Assembly: GCA_047974845.1 (NCBI GenBank)
Contig: JBKECQ010000006.1
Coordinates: 1-42,836 of the forward strand
Reading direction: 5' to 3'
From: Aminipila sp047974845
Lineage (GTDB): Bacteria; Bacillota; Clostridia; Peptostreptococcales; Anaerovoracaceae
DNA: 42,836 bases
Positions 1 through 8,227 of this stretch are shown here, piece after piece. The first letter of the stretch is position 1; each line of letters begins with the position of its first letter. The notes beneath the pieces are model-generated. The model ran no database searches. It worked only from the letters and a program-made list of their open reading frames with translations, and was not told the origin of the DNA. The position numbers and the translations under genes were made by a program.

Positions 1-116
1 TCCAGATGACAATCACACTAATTACACCAATCGCAATCGAAGAAGGATTAAGATTCGCAATCAGAGAAGGCGGAAGAACAGTAGGTTCTGGTGTAGTAGC
101 TACAGTAGTAGAATAA
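1..116 (+). CDS. tuf: Elongation factor Tu, 3' end only
   Basis: Only the last 37 codons and the TAA (114-116) lie in the window; codons begin at base 3. The translated end contains the very conserved EF-Tu C-terminal run IAIEEGLRFAIREGGRTVGS and ends VVATVVE, so the family call is secure. EF-Tu is the GTPase that carries aminoacyl-tRNA to the ribosome. Domain 3, which this fragment closes, contacts tRNA and EF-Ts. The gene enters from outside the window and a strong intrinsic terminator follows at once. Confidence 0.97.
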   Translation, partial: QMTITLITPIAIEEGLRFAIREGGRTVGSGVVATVVE

Positions 117-130
117 TTACAGATAATATA

Positions 131-159
131 AAAAGACGGTTTATAACCGTCTTTTTTTT
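131..159 (+). terminator. Intrinsic terminator after tuf
   Basis: A perfect 11-bp stem (131-141 with 145-155, arm AAAAGACGGTT), a 3-nt loop and a run of eight T. It begins 14 nt after the tuf stop. Confidence 0.95.
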
Positions 160-165
160 CTTTTG

Positions 166-195
166 TTGACATTAATTATAAAATAATTATACAAT
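166..195 (+). promoter_or_regulatory. Sigma-A-type promoter for the yfcE-like gene
   Basis: Consensus -35 TTGACA (166-171), 18-nt spacer and TACAAT (190-195), just after the tuf terminator. A second TATAAT lies at 201-206. The leader to the start codon at 306 is about 100 nt and very AT-rich; I see no clear riboswitch fold in it. Confidence 0.7.
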
Positions 196-305
196 GTAGG
201 TATAATTATAGAGGTTTTTTCTATATAAGATTTAATAAAATTTCTATATATTATCTAATAAAAATTTTTAGATAAAATTTATAACTTTCGAGGAGGACAG
301 GTTTT

Positions 306-878
306 ATGAAAATAATGATTGCATCGGATATACATGGTTCTGCATATTATTGCAAAAAGATGCTAGAGGCTTATAAACAAGAAAAGGCTGAAAAGCTTTT
401 GTTACTTGGAGATATTTTATACCATGGGCCACGGAATGACTTGCCTCGAGATTATGACCCTAAAAAAGTAATTGATATGCTAAACAATATAAGCGATGAA
501 ATTCTTTGTGTAAGAGGAAATTGTGAGGCAGAGGTAGACCAAATGGTACTTAATTTTCCGTTACTAGCAGAGTATTGTATTTTATATGCAGGACATCGTA
601 TGATTTTTGCAACTCATGGGCACAATTTTAACATGGATAATATTCCATCTATGAAGAAGGGGGATATTTTGTTAAACGGTCATACTCATGTGCCAAAGTG
701 TGTTGGCTTTGGAGGCGATGGTAAGCATGATTACATATATATGAACCCGGGTTCAGTTTCTATACCAAAGGAAAACAGTGATAATGGATATATGATTTTG
801 GAGGATTGCAAGTTTACATGGAAGGATTTTGAAGGCAATTCTTGCATGGAATATAATATAAAAGACATATGTTGTTAA
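306..878 (+). CDS. yfcE: YfcE/MJ0936-family metallophosphoesterase
   Basis: A 190-aa protein with the full metal-binding set of the small YfcE-type phosphodiesterases: D8-x-H10 in SDIHG, G35-D36, G71-N72, H104-G-H106 and the closing GHTH at 125-128. These residues hold two divalent metals. The family hydrolyses phosphodiesters such as bis-p-nitrophenyl phosphate in vitro; the cellular substrate is generally unknown. GAGGAGG stands about 8 nt before the ATG, which supports this start. The gene begins a short + strand unit after the tuf terminator and is followed 60 nt later by psuG, so the two may be co-transcribed. The family call is secure; the physiological role is not. Confidence 0.9.
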   Translation: MKIMIASDIHGSAYYCKKMLEAYKQEKAEKLLLLGDILYHGPRNDLPRDYDPKKVIDMLNNISDEILCVRGNCEAEVDQMVLNFPLLAEYCILYAGHRMIFATHGHNFNMDNIPSMKKGDILLNGHTHVPKCVGFGGDGKHDYIYMNPGSVSIPKENSDNGYMILEDCKFTWKDFEGNSCMEYNIKDICC

Positions 879-938
879 ACGGTAAGTAACTAAGGGCTTA
901 GATTCGAGTTATTTAATTGTAACCTAATGGAGGAAAAT

Positions 939-1862
939 ATGAGTCAGTTAAGTGAATACTTAGATGTTTCTACTGAAGTAAAATCTGCCATAAAAAATGG
1001 GAAACCGGTTGTAGCTTTAGAATCGACAATAATTTCACACGGTATGCCATATCCTCAAAATGTAGAAACAGCTTTAAATGTAGAAGCCATTATAAGGGAG
1101 CAGGGAGCAGTCCCTGCCACCATTGCCATTATAGGAGGTAAGCTTAAAGTAGGGATCTCTAAAGATGAAATTGATTACTTAGGAAGAAAAGGTCTGGGAG
1201 TTATAAAATCAAGTAGAAGAGATATTCCCATCTTAGTGGCAAGAAAGGAAGATGGAGCCACAACCGTTGCTACTACAATGATACTTGCTGAAATGGCTGG
1301 GATTAAAGTTTTTGCAACAGGTGGAATTGGAGGAGTGCACAGAGGTGCAGAAACTACTATGGATATTTCTGCTGACCTTGAAGAGCTGGGTATGACTTCA
1401 GTAATGGTGGTTTGTGCAGGGGCTAAATCAATTCTTGACCTAGGACTTACTTTAGAATATTTAGAGACTAAGGGAGTACCGGTGATAGGCTATCAAACTA
1501 AGACTCTACCGGCGTTCTATACCAGAGAAAGTGATTTTAATGTAGATTATCCAATGGATACACCAAGGGAAATTGCAGATGCATGGGTTGCAAAATTAAA
1601 ATTAGGATTAAAAGGCGGAATGCTTGTTACAAACCCGATACCTAAAGAATATGCTATGGACGCAGAGTATATAAGTAAGTGCATAGAAGATGCCATAGCA
1701 GAGGCAGAGGATAAGGGAATAAAGGGGAAAGAGACTACACCATTTTTACTTGCAAAGATTAAAGAGATTACAGGTGATGAAAGTTTAGATGCTAACATTC
1801 AATTGGTATTTAATAATGCCAGATTAGCATCACAAATTGCACGTGAAATGTGCAATTTGTAA
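939..1862 (+). CDS. psuG: Pseudouridine-5'-phosphate glycosidase
   Basis: PsuG reversibly splits pseudouridine 5'-phosphate into uracil and ribose 5-phosphate, breaking the C-C glycosidic bond during pseudouridine salvage. Visible signatures are ALESTIISHGMPYP near residues 26-39 (with the family's catalytic Glu, E28), ATGGIGGVHRGAE mid-protein, DISADL and the CAGAKSILDL lysine loop. Length is 307 aa, normal for the family. An in-frame ATG at 927 overlaps the GGAGG (929-933), which itself sits 5 nt before the ATG at 939, so 939 is the better start. The usual partners, pseudouridine kinase psuK and a transporter, are not in the window. An 11-bp hairpin covers the 3' end of the gene. Confidence 0.93.
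   Translation: MSQLSEYLDVSTEVKSAIKNGKPVVALESTIISHGMPYPQNVETALNVEAIIREQGAVPATIAIIGGKLKVGISKDEIDYLGRKGLGVIKSSRRDIPILVARKEDGATTVATTMILAEMAGIKVFATGGIGGVHRGAETTMDISADLEELGMTSVMVVCAGAKSILDLGLTLEYLETKGVPVIGYQTKTLPAFYTRESDFNVDYPMDTPREIADAWVAKLKLGLKGGMLVTNPIPKEYAMDAEYISKCIEDAIAEAEDKGIKGKETTPFLLAKIKEITGDESLDANIQLVFNNARLASQIAREMCNL
1832..1860. repeat. Inverted repeat at the psuG 3' end (possible transcript-end hairpin)
   Basis: The arms ACAAATTGCAC (1832-1842) and GTGCAATTTGT (1850-1860) pair perfectly across a 7-nt loop and run into the psuG stop codon. It lies between convergent psuG and bioD. Neither strand has a good U-tract after it, so it may be a weak bidirectional terminator or an RNA-stabilising hairpin. 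Confidence 0.5.
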
Positions 1863-1876
1863 TATAAAAAAGATAT

Positions 1877-2638
1877 TTAAAAGTCTATTGTAGATGCTCC
1901 TTCAGAGCAGGTTAGGACAGGTAGAGCTGTATACAGTTCTATCTGTTTTTTATTATCTTGATGAATAAAGTTTGTTTTATCATAACGAGATAAGATTATG
2001 CTGACAACGTTAATTTTCTTTGCTTTAGCATATTCCATAGTAAGAAAAACCGAATTTAATGTACCAAGCCCGGCATCTGCAACTATTACGGTATTAAGAT
2101 TAAGCTCTTGAATTAGTTGGGAAAGTAACAAAGTTTTTGGTGAAGAATAGCCTCCATCTACGTGCAGAGGGCACATAATACCACCGCAACCTTCTACAAC
2201 CATAAAGTCATAGGAGCTGGAAAGCTCTTTATAACCGGATAGCAAATGCTGCTTTTCAACAAAAGGGGTAGGGTTTTCTTGTAAAGCGAGAGCTTGACCC
2301 TTTTGAGCTTGACTGTCAATAAGTGAAGCCAAGTGTGGTGATGCGGGTGTTTGGAAAGTGTATGTAACTAAAGAGTTAGGGTCAACTGGTAAATTGCCGA
2401 TTTTACAAACGTAATCGCAGTCACCGGCAATTATTTTACCATCAATAAAATCTGCACCACTAAGAGCAGGCTTATAATAGCCTGCATTTATACCTGATTG
2501 ACGTAGCAATTTAACGAGTATGGCACTAATATATGTTTTACCTACATCCGTGCCTGTTGCAGTAATAAAAATACCGTTATTTTTATTACTTGGTTCATAC
2601 CCTAGAGCATTAGATAATGTTGTATGAATTTGTGACAT
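1877..2638 (-). CDS. bioD: Dethiobiotin synthetase
   Basis: BioD is the ATP-dependent carboxylase that closes the ureido ring of dethiobiotin from 7,8-diaminopelargonate and CO2, the penultimate step of biotin synthesis. The P-loop is GTDVGKT at residues 29-35. The conserved VVEGCGGIMCPL block (equivalent to VEGAGG) follows mid-protein, and VADAGLGTLN later. The protein has 253 aa with about 20 extra residues before the first beta strand. It is the last gene of the bioY-bioB-bioD operon, 74 nt after bioB, and converges on psuG. Confidence 0.93.
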   Translation of the reverse strand: MSQIHTTLSNALGYEPSNKNNGIFITATGTDVGKTYISAILVKLLRQSGINAGYYKPALSGADFIDGKIIAGDCDYVCKIGNLPVDPNSLVTYTFQTPASPHLASLIDSQAQKGQALALQENPTPFVEKQHLLSGYKELSSSYDFMVVEGCGGIMCPLHVDGGYSSPKTLLLSQLIQELNLNTVIVADAGLGTLNSVFLTMEYAKAKKINVVSIILSRYDKTNFIHQDNKKQIELYTALPVLTCSEGASTIDF

Positions 2639-2712
2639 ATATGGCTCCTTAAAGTAACAAAGCTATAAAAATCAGTGCTTTATATAAAGATATAGCGACT
2701 TAAAAATTTATT

Positions 2713-3705
2713 TTATAGCTTTTCAATTGAAAAACCAAGCTTTGAAAGCATAGATAAATCGTCATTGATACTAATTCCTTGGGTTGTAAGCATATCACCG
2801 GTGATGGCGGCATTAGCCCCTGATAAAAATGCTTTCTTGCCTTTATCGTCTAAAAGCCCTCTGCCTCCTGCAAGGCGAATAGCTGCAGTAGGTAAGATTA
2901 ATCGGTAAATAGCAATAACAATAAGCACTTCCTTATAAGACACAATAGGATTGTTTTCAAAAGGAGTGTTAATAATTGGATTTAAAATATTAATAGGAAT
3001 AGATTGTATTCCTATTGACTTAAGGTCAAATGCCATATCAACTCTATCCTGCATAGTTTCACCAAGCCCAAGTATTCCACCACTACAGACTGCAAGTCCT
3101 GATTTTTGGGCTGCTTTTATTGCCGCTATTTTATCATCATATGTATGTGTTGTGCAGATATTTGGGAAATTTCGTCTGGAGGTTTCTAAGTTGTTGTGGT
3201 ACCTTGCTACTCCGGATTCCTTAAGCATAAGAAACTGTTCATATGATAGAAGTCCATGTGATGCACATAATGAAATGTTAACATTGTCATTTATTGTCTT
3301 ATAACTTTCACATAGGCTTTGAACTTCCTCATTGGTTAAGGTCCTTCCGGATGTAACTACAGAAAATCTTAAAACACCTTTATCGTTGTTATAATTGGCA
3401 TTATTCATTAGAGTTTGAGTGTCAAGTAAGGGATAAACTTCAGCTTCTGTAGGATAGTGAGCTGATTGTGCGCAGTATTTACAGTCCTCAGAGCACCTTC
3501 CGGATTTGCCGTTAATAATTGTGCATAAATCAAACTTGTTACCACAGAAGTGTAGGCAGATTTCATTGGATACGGAACAAAGCCTTTCAAAAAAATCTTC
3601 GTTCTCCAAAGCCTTAGATATTAACTCGAGACATTCTTCTTTTGATATTTCATAGCCATCTTTAATTTTGTTTTTAAGTAGATCCAGTGAATTTATAGCT
3701 TGCAT
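2713..3705 (-). CDS. bioB: Biotin synthase (radical SAM)
   Basis: BioB inserts sulfur into dethiobiotin to form biotin, using a radical-SAM [4Fe-4S] cluster and an auxiliary [2Fe-2S] cluster. The SAM-cluster motif C71-x3-C75-x2-C78 is in GRCSEDCKYCAQS. YHNNLETS and AVCSGGILGLGE are typical BioB blocks, and the arginine-bearing RLAGGRG near the C-terminus contacts the second cluster in the family. Its 330 aa is normal. A GGAGG lies just before the ATG. It is the middle gene of the operon, 23 nt after bioY. Confidence 0.96.
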   Translation of the reverse strand: MQAINSLDLLKNKIKDGYEISKEECLELISKALENEDFFERLCSVSNEICLHFCGNKFDLCTIINGKSGRCSEDCKYCAQSAHYPTEAEVYPLLDTQTLMNNANYNNDKGVLRFSVVTSGRTLTNEEVQSLCESYKTINDNVNISLCASHGLLSYEQFLMLKESGVARYHNNLETSRRNFPNICTTHTYDDKIAAIKAAQKSGLAVCSGGILGLGETMQDRVDMAFDLKSIGIQSIPINILNPIINTPFENNPIVSYKEVLIVIAIYRLILPTAAIRLAGGRGLLDDKGKKAFLSGANAAITGDMLTTQGISINDDLSMLSKLGFSIEKL

Positions 3706-3728
3706 AGTTACCTCCTAATTACTAACTC

Positions 3729-4319
3729 CTATATACCCATATTTTTTAAAGGTTTGTATAATTTAACCCCTATTAGTGATGCAATAATGCATAAAATAGC
3801 ATCCCCCGGAATATCCAAAGGCAATGAGGCCGCAACAATTACCCAAAGCCCGGTAGGCTCTCCTAAATAGAAGTTAAGAATAAAGTATTTGTATAGGAAT
3901 CCAATAGTATAGGTTACTACCAGGCCACAAAGTGCAATGGGAAGGTATGATTTAAAAGTAGGGGTACTGACTTTTTCGCATAGTAGTCCTACAACAAAAG
4001 AGGTCAGTATAAAACCAAGTAAATACCCAAAGCTGGGACGAAGTACATACTGTATTCCTCCGCCTGCCGCAAAAATAGGCAGTCCAATAAGGCCCATCAA
4101 AACATATGCTCCTATGGAAATAAAACCAAGCCTTGAGCCCAGTATCATTCCTGAAAGAATTACAAACAGAAATTGTAATGTAAAATAGTCCATAAAGGGT
4201 ACGGGCACTTGAATAAATGCACCTATTGCAGTTAAGGCTGTAAACAGTCCACAAAGGACAAGCTGTTTTGTTGTTATCTTACTTTTAGAACTTAAAGTAT
4301 TTGATGTTTGTGAGTTCAT
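3729..4319 (-). CDS. bioY: Biotin transporter substrate-binding subunit BioY
   Basis: BioY is the biotin-specific S component of ECF transporters and normally borrows the shared EcfAA'T energising module, which is not in this window. The 196-aa protein is almost entirely hydrophobic with about six membrane segments. It carries typical BioY stretches: ALTAIGAFIQVPVP, the FTLQFLFVILSGMILGSRLG loop, and LPIFAAGGGIQYVLRPSFGY. The start is the ATG at 4319, which has GGAGG 6 nt upstream; an upstream in-frame ATG at 4364 has no such site. It is the first gene of the biotin operon under the predicted BirA operator. Confidence 0.94.
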   Translation of the reverse strand: MNSQTSNTLSSKSKITTKQLVLCGLFTALTAIGAFIQVPVPFMDYFTLQFLFVILSGMILGSRLGFISIGAYVLMGLIGLPIFAAGGGIQYVLRPSFGYLLGFILTSFVVGLLCEKVSTPTFKSYLPIALCGLVVTYTIGFLYKYFILNFYLGEPTGLWVIVAASLPLDIPGDAILCIIASLIGVKLYKPLKNMGI

Positions 4320-4354
4320 GTTATTCCTCCAGTTATTTTTTTCTTTTGGAAGCC

Positions 4355-4383
4355 AGTATAGCACATAAAAAAAGCAATGTAAA
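4355..4383 (-). promoter_or_regulatory. Promoter of the bioY-bioB-bioD operon
   Basis: On the minus strand the -35 TTTACA (4383-4378), a 17-nt spacer and -10 TATACT (4360-4355) form a good sigma-A promoter. The -35 is part of one half-site of the BirA-type operator, so bound repressor would exclude polymerase. Confidence 0.8.
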
Positions 4384-4412
4384 CCTATAAAACAAAAAAG
4401 GTTTACATTGCT
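4373..4412. promoter_or_regulatory. BirA-type biotin operator
   Basis: A perfect 14-bp inverted repeat: AGCAATGTAAACCT (4373-4386) and AGGTTTACATTGCT (4399-4412), 12 nt apart. The core TGTAAACC-N14-GGTTTACA has the arrangement of Firmicute BirA operators (TGTtAACC, about 15 nt, GGTTaACA). It overlaps the promoter of a biotin uptake and synthesis operon. A birA gene is not in the window. Confidence 0.85.
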
Positions 4413-4463
4413 CTGATAAAAACATTTTTAAATTATAATTATTAAAAGGAGATATTAGTTGTA

Positions 4464-5327
4464 TTAAACAGAAGTGTTTCTTTCAAAACTAAAACCTCTA
4501 CCTTTTACTTCATTGATAGAGCTTATTGTTATAAATGCATTGGGGTCAATTTGCTGAACTGCCGCATTTACACTGTATACTTTTCTATTTGTTGTAACGC
4601 ATAGGATAGCCATTTGCGGTGTTTGTGTCATAGCGGTTTCCATACAAATTAGGGAGACTCCAAGGTTTAAATCGTACAATAAGGTATCACGGATTTTCAT
4701 TGAGCAGCTTGAAATAATAAATATCTGTGACCTCTGATTACCTGATAGAATTACCTTATTTACTATAAAGCTAGTCAAAATAGTAAAGAGTATACCATAT
4801 AATATCTGTTCGGTTGATGAAAAACCTGTTTGGGTCAGAAGTATGCAGGTATCAAAGGTATATAAAGAAAGTGCTACAGGTATATGAAATTTTTTATTTA
4901 AAATAAGAGGTGGAATATCTGTACCACCGGTAGAAGCACCCATTCTCAAAATTAAGCCCATTCCAACACCCAAAACCAGACCTCCAAATATAGTCGACAA
5001 AAGAGGATCTTGTGATAGATGAGTAAGCTTATTTATGGATAAAAATATACTTAGGAAAAAAGGATATAAAATTGTGCTTAAAAGGGTTGTTATAGCAAAT
5101 TTTTTCCCAAGAAAAATTAATCCTAAAAGGAATAAGATAACATTTAATACAGCAAGGGATAAGGATAGGCTTATTCCTAAATAATGTTCAAGTGTAATTG
5201 AAAGCCCTGTTGCACCACCCATAATAATTCCATGAGGTCTAACAAAACAAGCAACTCCGAAAGCCAATAATATGTTGGCAACAATAATAATAAAGGAAGT
5301 TGTTACAACTTGCTGATACTTTTTCAT
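4464..5327 (-). CDS. YitT-family membrane protein (DUF161 + DUF2179)
   Basis: A 287-aa protein. The first two thirds hold about five to six hydrophobic segments with the family's glycine-rich turns (RPHGIIMGGATGLS, LILRMGASTGGTDIP). The C-terminal third is a soluble DUF2179-type domain, with CVTTNRKVYSVNAAVQQID followed by an acidic-glycine end. The YitT family is abundant in Firmicutes and its transported substrate is not established. AAGGAG lies upstream of the ATG with a slightly long gap. It is monocistronic, with bioY's control region downstream of it. Confidence 0.9.
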   Translation of the reverse strand: MKKYQQVVTTSFIIIVANILLAFGVACFVRPHGIIMGGATGLSITLEHYLGISLSLSLAVLNVILFLLGLIFLGKKFAITTLLSTILYPFFLSIFLSINKLTHLSQDPLLSTIFGGLVLGVGMGLILRMGASTGGTDIPPLILNKKFHIPVALSLYTFDTCILLTQTGFSSTEQILYGILFTILTSFIVNKVILSGNQRSQIFIISSCSMKIRDTLLYDLNLGVSLICMETAMTQTPQMAILCVTTNRKVYSVNAAVQQIDPNAFITISSINEVKGRGFSFERNTSV

Positions 5328-5856
5328 TTATATGTTTTCTCCTTAAAATTTCAATAATTTGATTATATAAATATTATGAATTTAAACGCCAAGAAATATA
5401 ATAACATAAAATTATTCATAATATTACCTTAATTTAGAAAAAATTACCTAACTTAATAATTATTTGTCAAGCAGGTATTTTACTAGCAGAGTAAAATGGC
5501 TGATTTTCAATACTCTTATTGTTTGTGATTATAACAAAAAATATATTAATCTTTGAATTAAATATAAAATATAAATCACAAACCATAAACAATAAATAAT
5601 AAACGAATAATCTCACAAGAATGGCTTTTATAAATGTGTATATATGCTACTTTATTTGCTACAAGTTACAACCAATAAAGGCAATGCGATATGCTAATTT
5701 TGATTACAAGTTACAGCCAATAAAAGCAATGCAATATGCTACTTTTTTGATTACAAGTTACAACCATTATAAGAAATGTGATATACTATAGTTTGCATAA
5801 TTAGAAGATAATAATTAAAAAATATATAGGAAAACTATGTCCGAAATGGAGGAGAA
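5328..5856. other. 529-nt intergenic region between yitT and pcrA
   Basis: Very AT-rich with no credible gene. It holds the yitT upstream region, an imperfect inverted repeat (GTTTGTGATTATA at 5521-5533 with TATAAATCACAAAC at 5570-5583), three tandem promoter-like repeats (5642-5780) and the pcrA ribosome binding site. Confidence 0.85.
5642..5790 (+). repeat. Three tandem 45-47-bp repeats, each promoter-like
   Basis: Units start at 5642, 5689 and 5734, with a partial fourth at 5781. Each contains a copy of TACAAGTTACARCC and ends before ATATGCT or ATATACT. In every unit a -35-like TTACAA/G (5666, 5711, 5758) is followed after exactly 18 nt by TATGCT or TATACT (5690, 5735, 5782). The last copy is closest to consensus and is the likely pcrA-operon promoter; the earlier copies may be extra start sites. 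Confidence 0.7.
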
Positions 5857-8184
5857 ATGGATTACTTAAAAGGATTAAATGATAAGCAGTTAGAGGCTGC
5901 CTTACATAAAGATGGGCCACTTCTTATTTTAGCAGGTGCAGGCAGTGGAAAGACCAGTACAATGACAAGAAGAATAGCGTACTTAATAAAAGAGCAAGGC
6001 GTTTCACCCTATAATATATTTGCTGTTACTTTTACCAATAAGGCAGCAAAGGAAATGAGAGATAGAGTAGAAAACCTTATAGGACAAGGTGTTAATATGT
6101 GGATTTTAACCTTTCACTCATCTTGTCTTAGAATACTGAGAAAACATGCGGAGTTGCTTGGATATACAAATGATTTTGTCGTTTATGACCCTACAGACCA
6201 GAAAACTGTCATTAAAAATTGTATAAAGGCGATAAACGTTGATGACAAGAAATTTACTCCTGCATATATACTTAGCATAATTAGTGATAACAAAGAGAAA
6301 AATGTGAAACCACAAGAGTTTATGAGGCAGAATGAAGGTGACTTTAAGGGCAAAATATTAGCACAACTGTATAGCGAGTATTGCAAAATCTTAAAGAAAA
6401 ATAATGCCATGGACTTTGATGACCTAATTGTAAATACCGTAAGGCTTTTTGAAGAAAATGAAGATGTTTTACTTGAGTACCAAAATAGATTTAAATACAT
6501 AATGGTAGACGAATACCAAGATACCAACTATATGCAATATAGATATATAAAGTTATTGGCAGAAGGGCATAACAATATTTGTGTAGTTGGTGATGATGAC
6601 CAGTGTATTTACCAGTGGCGTGGTGCAGATATTAACAATATCTTAGATTTTGAGAAGGATTTTAAGGGAACAAAGGTCATAAAGCTTGAACAAAATTATC
6701 GTTCTTATGGAAATATTCTTGCAGCTGCTCATAGCGTTGTTGAAAGAAATATGCAAAGAAAGACTAAAAAACTGTGGACAGATAAAGACCCGGGAGAAAA
6801 AATCACATATTATAGAGCAGATGACGAGAAGGATGAAGCAAGATACATTTCACAAGAGATAGACAGGCTGAAATCCGGTGAAAGACAATATAAGGATTTT
6901 GCAATTTTATATAGAACCAATGCACAGTCCAGAAACTTTGAAGAAGCATTGTCTGCAAGAGAGATTCCATATAGAGTTTTAGGTGGACTTAGGTACTATG
7001 ACAGAAAAGAAATTAAGGACATTATGTCTTATATGAGATTAGTACAAAACCCGGCAGATGATGTATCCTTTGTAAGAATAATTAATGAGCCTAAAAGGGG
7101 AATTGGAGAGAAGACTGTTGAAAAAATTGCGGCTTTAGCAAGAGTCCGTGGAGAAAGTCTCTTTGAAACTCTTACAGATGAAGAAGTTATTATGGGACTA
7201 CCTTCAAAAGCTATTGAGAGTGTTAAGAAAATGGTTAGCACAATTTTAAAATACAGTCAAGAAAAAGAAAACCTAAGGGTTTCTGATATATATGATGGAC
7301 TTTTGGTGAATACAGGATATCTAAAGGCTTTAGAGGATGCTAAAACTGTAGAATCAGAAGGCAGAATTGAAAATATAATGGAATTTAAGTCCGTTATTTA
7401 TGATTACGAAAAAGAAAATCTGCAATTATCCTTAGCTGAGTTTATGGAGAAGATTGCACTGGTTGCAGAAGTAGATAATCACGATGAAAATGAAAATGCT
7501 GTAGTCCTAATGACTATGCATAGTGCAAAAGGATTAGAGTTTCCGGTGGTATTTTTACCGGGAATGGAAGATGGGCTGTTCCCCGGATGGAGAGCTCTTG
7601 AAAAGCCCACAGGATTGGAAGAAGAGAGAAGACTTTGCTATGTAGGTATGACAAGAGCAAAAGAACGTCTATTTATGACCAGCGCCCAAATGAGAACCTT
7701 ATATGGTAAGACTGAATACACCAGAGAATCACAATTTATGAGGGAAGTAGATAAGCGCTTAATTTGTGGTGACGGTGTTTATGACAAGAAACCTAGTGGA
7801 TTTGGAACAGGTGCCGGTGGTTGGAATGATTCAGAGAGCTCAAAGGTAAGCAGCTCAAACTTCGGCAATAGCTGGGGCGGCGGATCCGGCTTTGGGGGCA
7901 GCATGGCACGGAAATCACCATCATCCAGAATAGGAAATGATGGATTTTCAAAAACAAGCCCTACCATGCCGTTTGATCCTCTGTTAGCGGCAAAACAAGC
8001 ATCAAAGCAAAGCGCCTCTATGAGTGGTGGAAAATTCAACTCGGGAGACAGAGTTAATCACTCAAAATTTGGTGAAGGTATGGTTGTATCGGTTGACGGT
8101 AAGACTATTAGTGTAATGTTTGATTCCGCAGGATTAAAGAAGCTGGCAAAAGATATTGCGCCAATCAAGAAAATAAGCGAATAG
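5857..8184 (+). CDS. pcrA: ATP-dependent DNA helicase PcrA (UvrD/Rep family)
   Basis: This is a superfamily 1A 3'-5' helicase used in nucleotide excision repair and in removing RecA and stalled polymerase. Motifs in order: Q motif LNDKQLEA (residues 7-14), Walker A GAGSGKT (27-33), motif Ia TNKAAKEM, motif II VDEYQDTN, motif III GDDDQCIYQWRGAD, motif IV NYRS, motif V TMHSAKGLEFP and motif VI VGMTRAKERL. A glycine/serine-rich linker precedes a C-terminal Tudor-like domain (GDRVNHSKFGEGMVV), which in PcrA contacts RNA polymerase. Its 775 aa is normal. GGAGGAG stands close before the ATG. It leads a pcrA-ligA-AIR-synthase-like operon. Confidence 0.97.
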   Translation: MDYLKGLNDKQLEAALHKDGPLLILAGAGSGKTSTMTRRIAYLIKEQGVSPYNIFAVTFTNKAAKEMRDRVENLIGQGVNMWILTFHSSCLRILRKHAELLGYTNDFVVYDPTDQKTVIKNCIKAINVDDKKFTPAYILSIISDNKEKNVKPQEFMRQNEGDFKGKILAQLYSEYCKILKKNNAMDFDDLIVNTVRLFEENEDVLLEYQNRFKYIMVDEYQDTNYMQYRYIKLLAEGHNNICVVGDDDQCIYQWRGADINNILDFEKDFKGTKVIKLEQNYRSYGNILAAAHSVVERNMQRKTKKLWTDKDPGEKITYYRADDEKDEARYISQEIDRLKSGERQYKDFAILYRTNAQSRNFEEALSAREIPYRVLGGLRYYDRKEIKDIMSYMRLVQNPADDVSFVRIINEPKRGIGEKTVEKIAALARVRGESLFETLTDEEVIMGLPSKAIESVKKMVSTILKYSQEKENLRVSDIYDGLLVNTGYLKALEDAKTVESEGRIENIMEFKSVIYDYEKENLQLSLAEFMEKIALVAEVDNHDENENAVVLMTMHSAKGLEFPVVFLPGMEDGLFPGWRALEKPTGLEEERRLCYVGMTRAKERLFMTSAQMRTLYGKTEYTRESQFMREVDKRLICGDGVYDKKPSGFGTGAGGWNDSESSKVSSSNFGNSWGGGSGFGGSMARKSPSSRIGNDGFSKTSPTMPFDPLLAAKQASKQSASMSGGKFNSGDRVNHSKFGEGMVVSVDGKTISVMFDSAGLKKLAKDIAPIKKISE

Positions 8185-8227
8185 AGGATTACTCATTAAA
8201 ATAATCAGTTAGATGGGAGAACAATAT

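Noticed and set aside
5521..5583. GTTTGTGATTATA inverted repeat as an operator
   Set aside because: The arms are 36 nt apart, differ by one inserted base and lie in AT-rich DNA; chance is likely.
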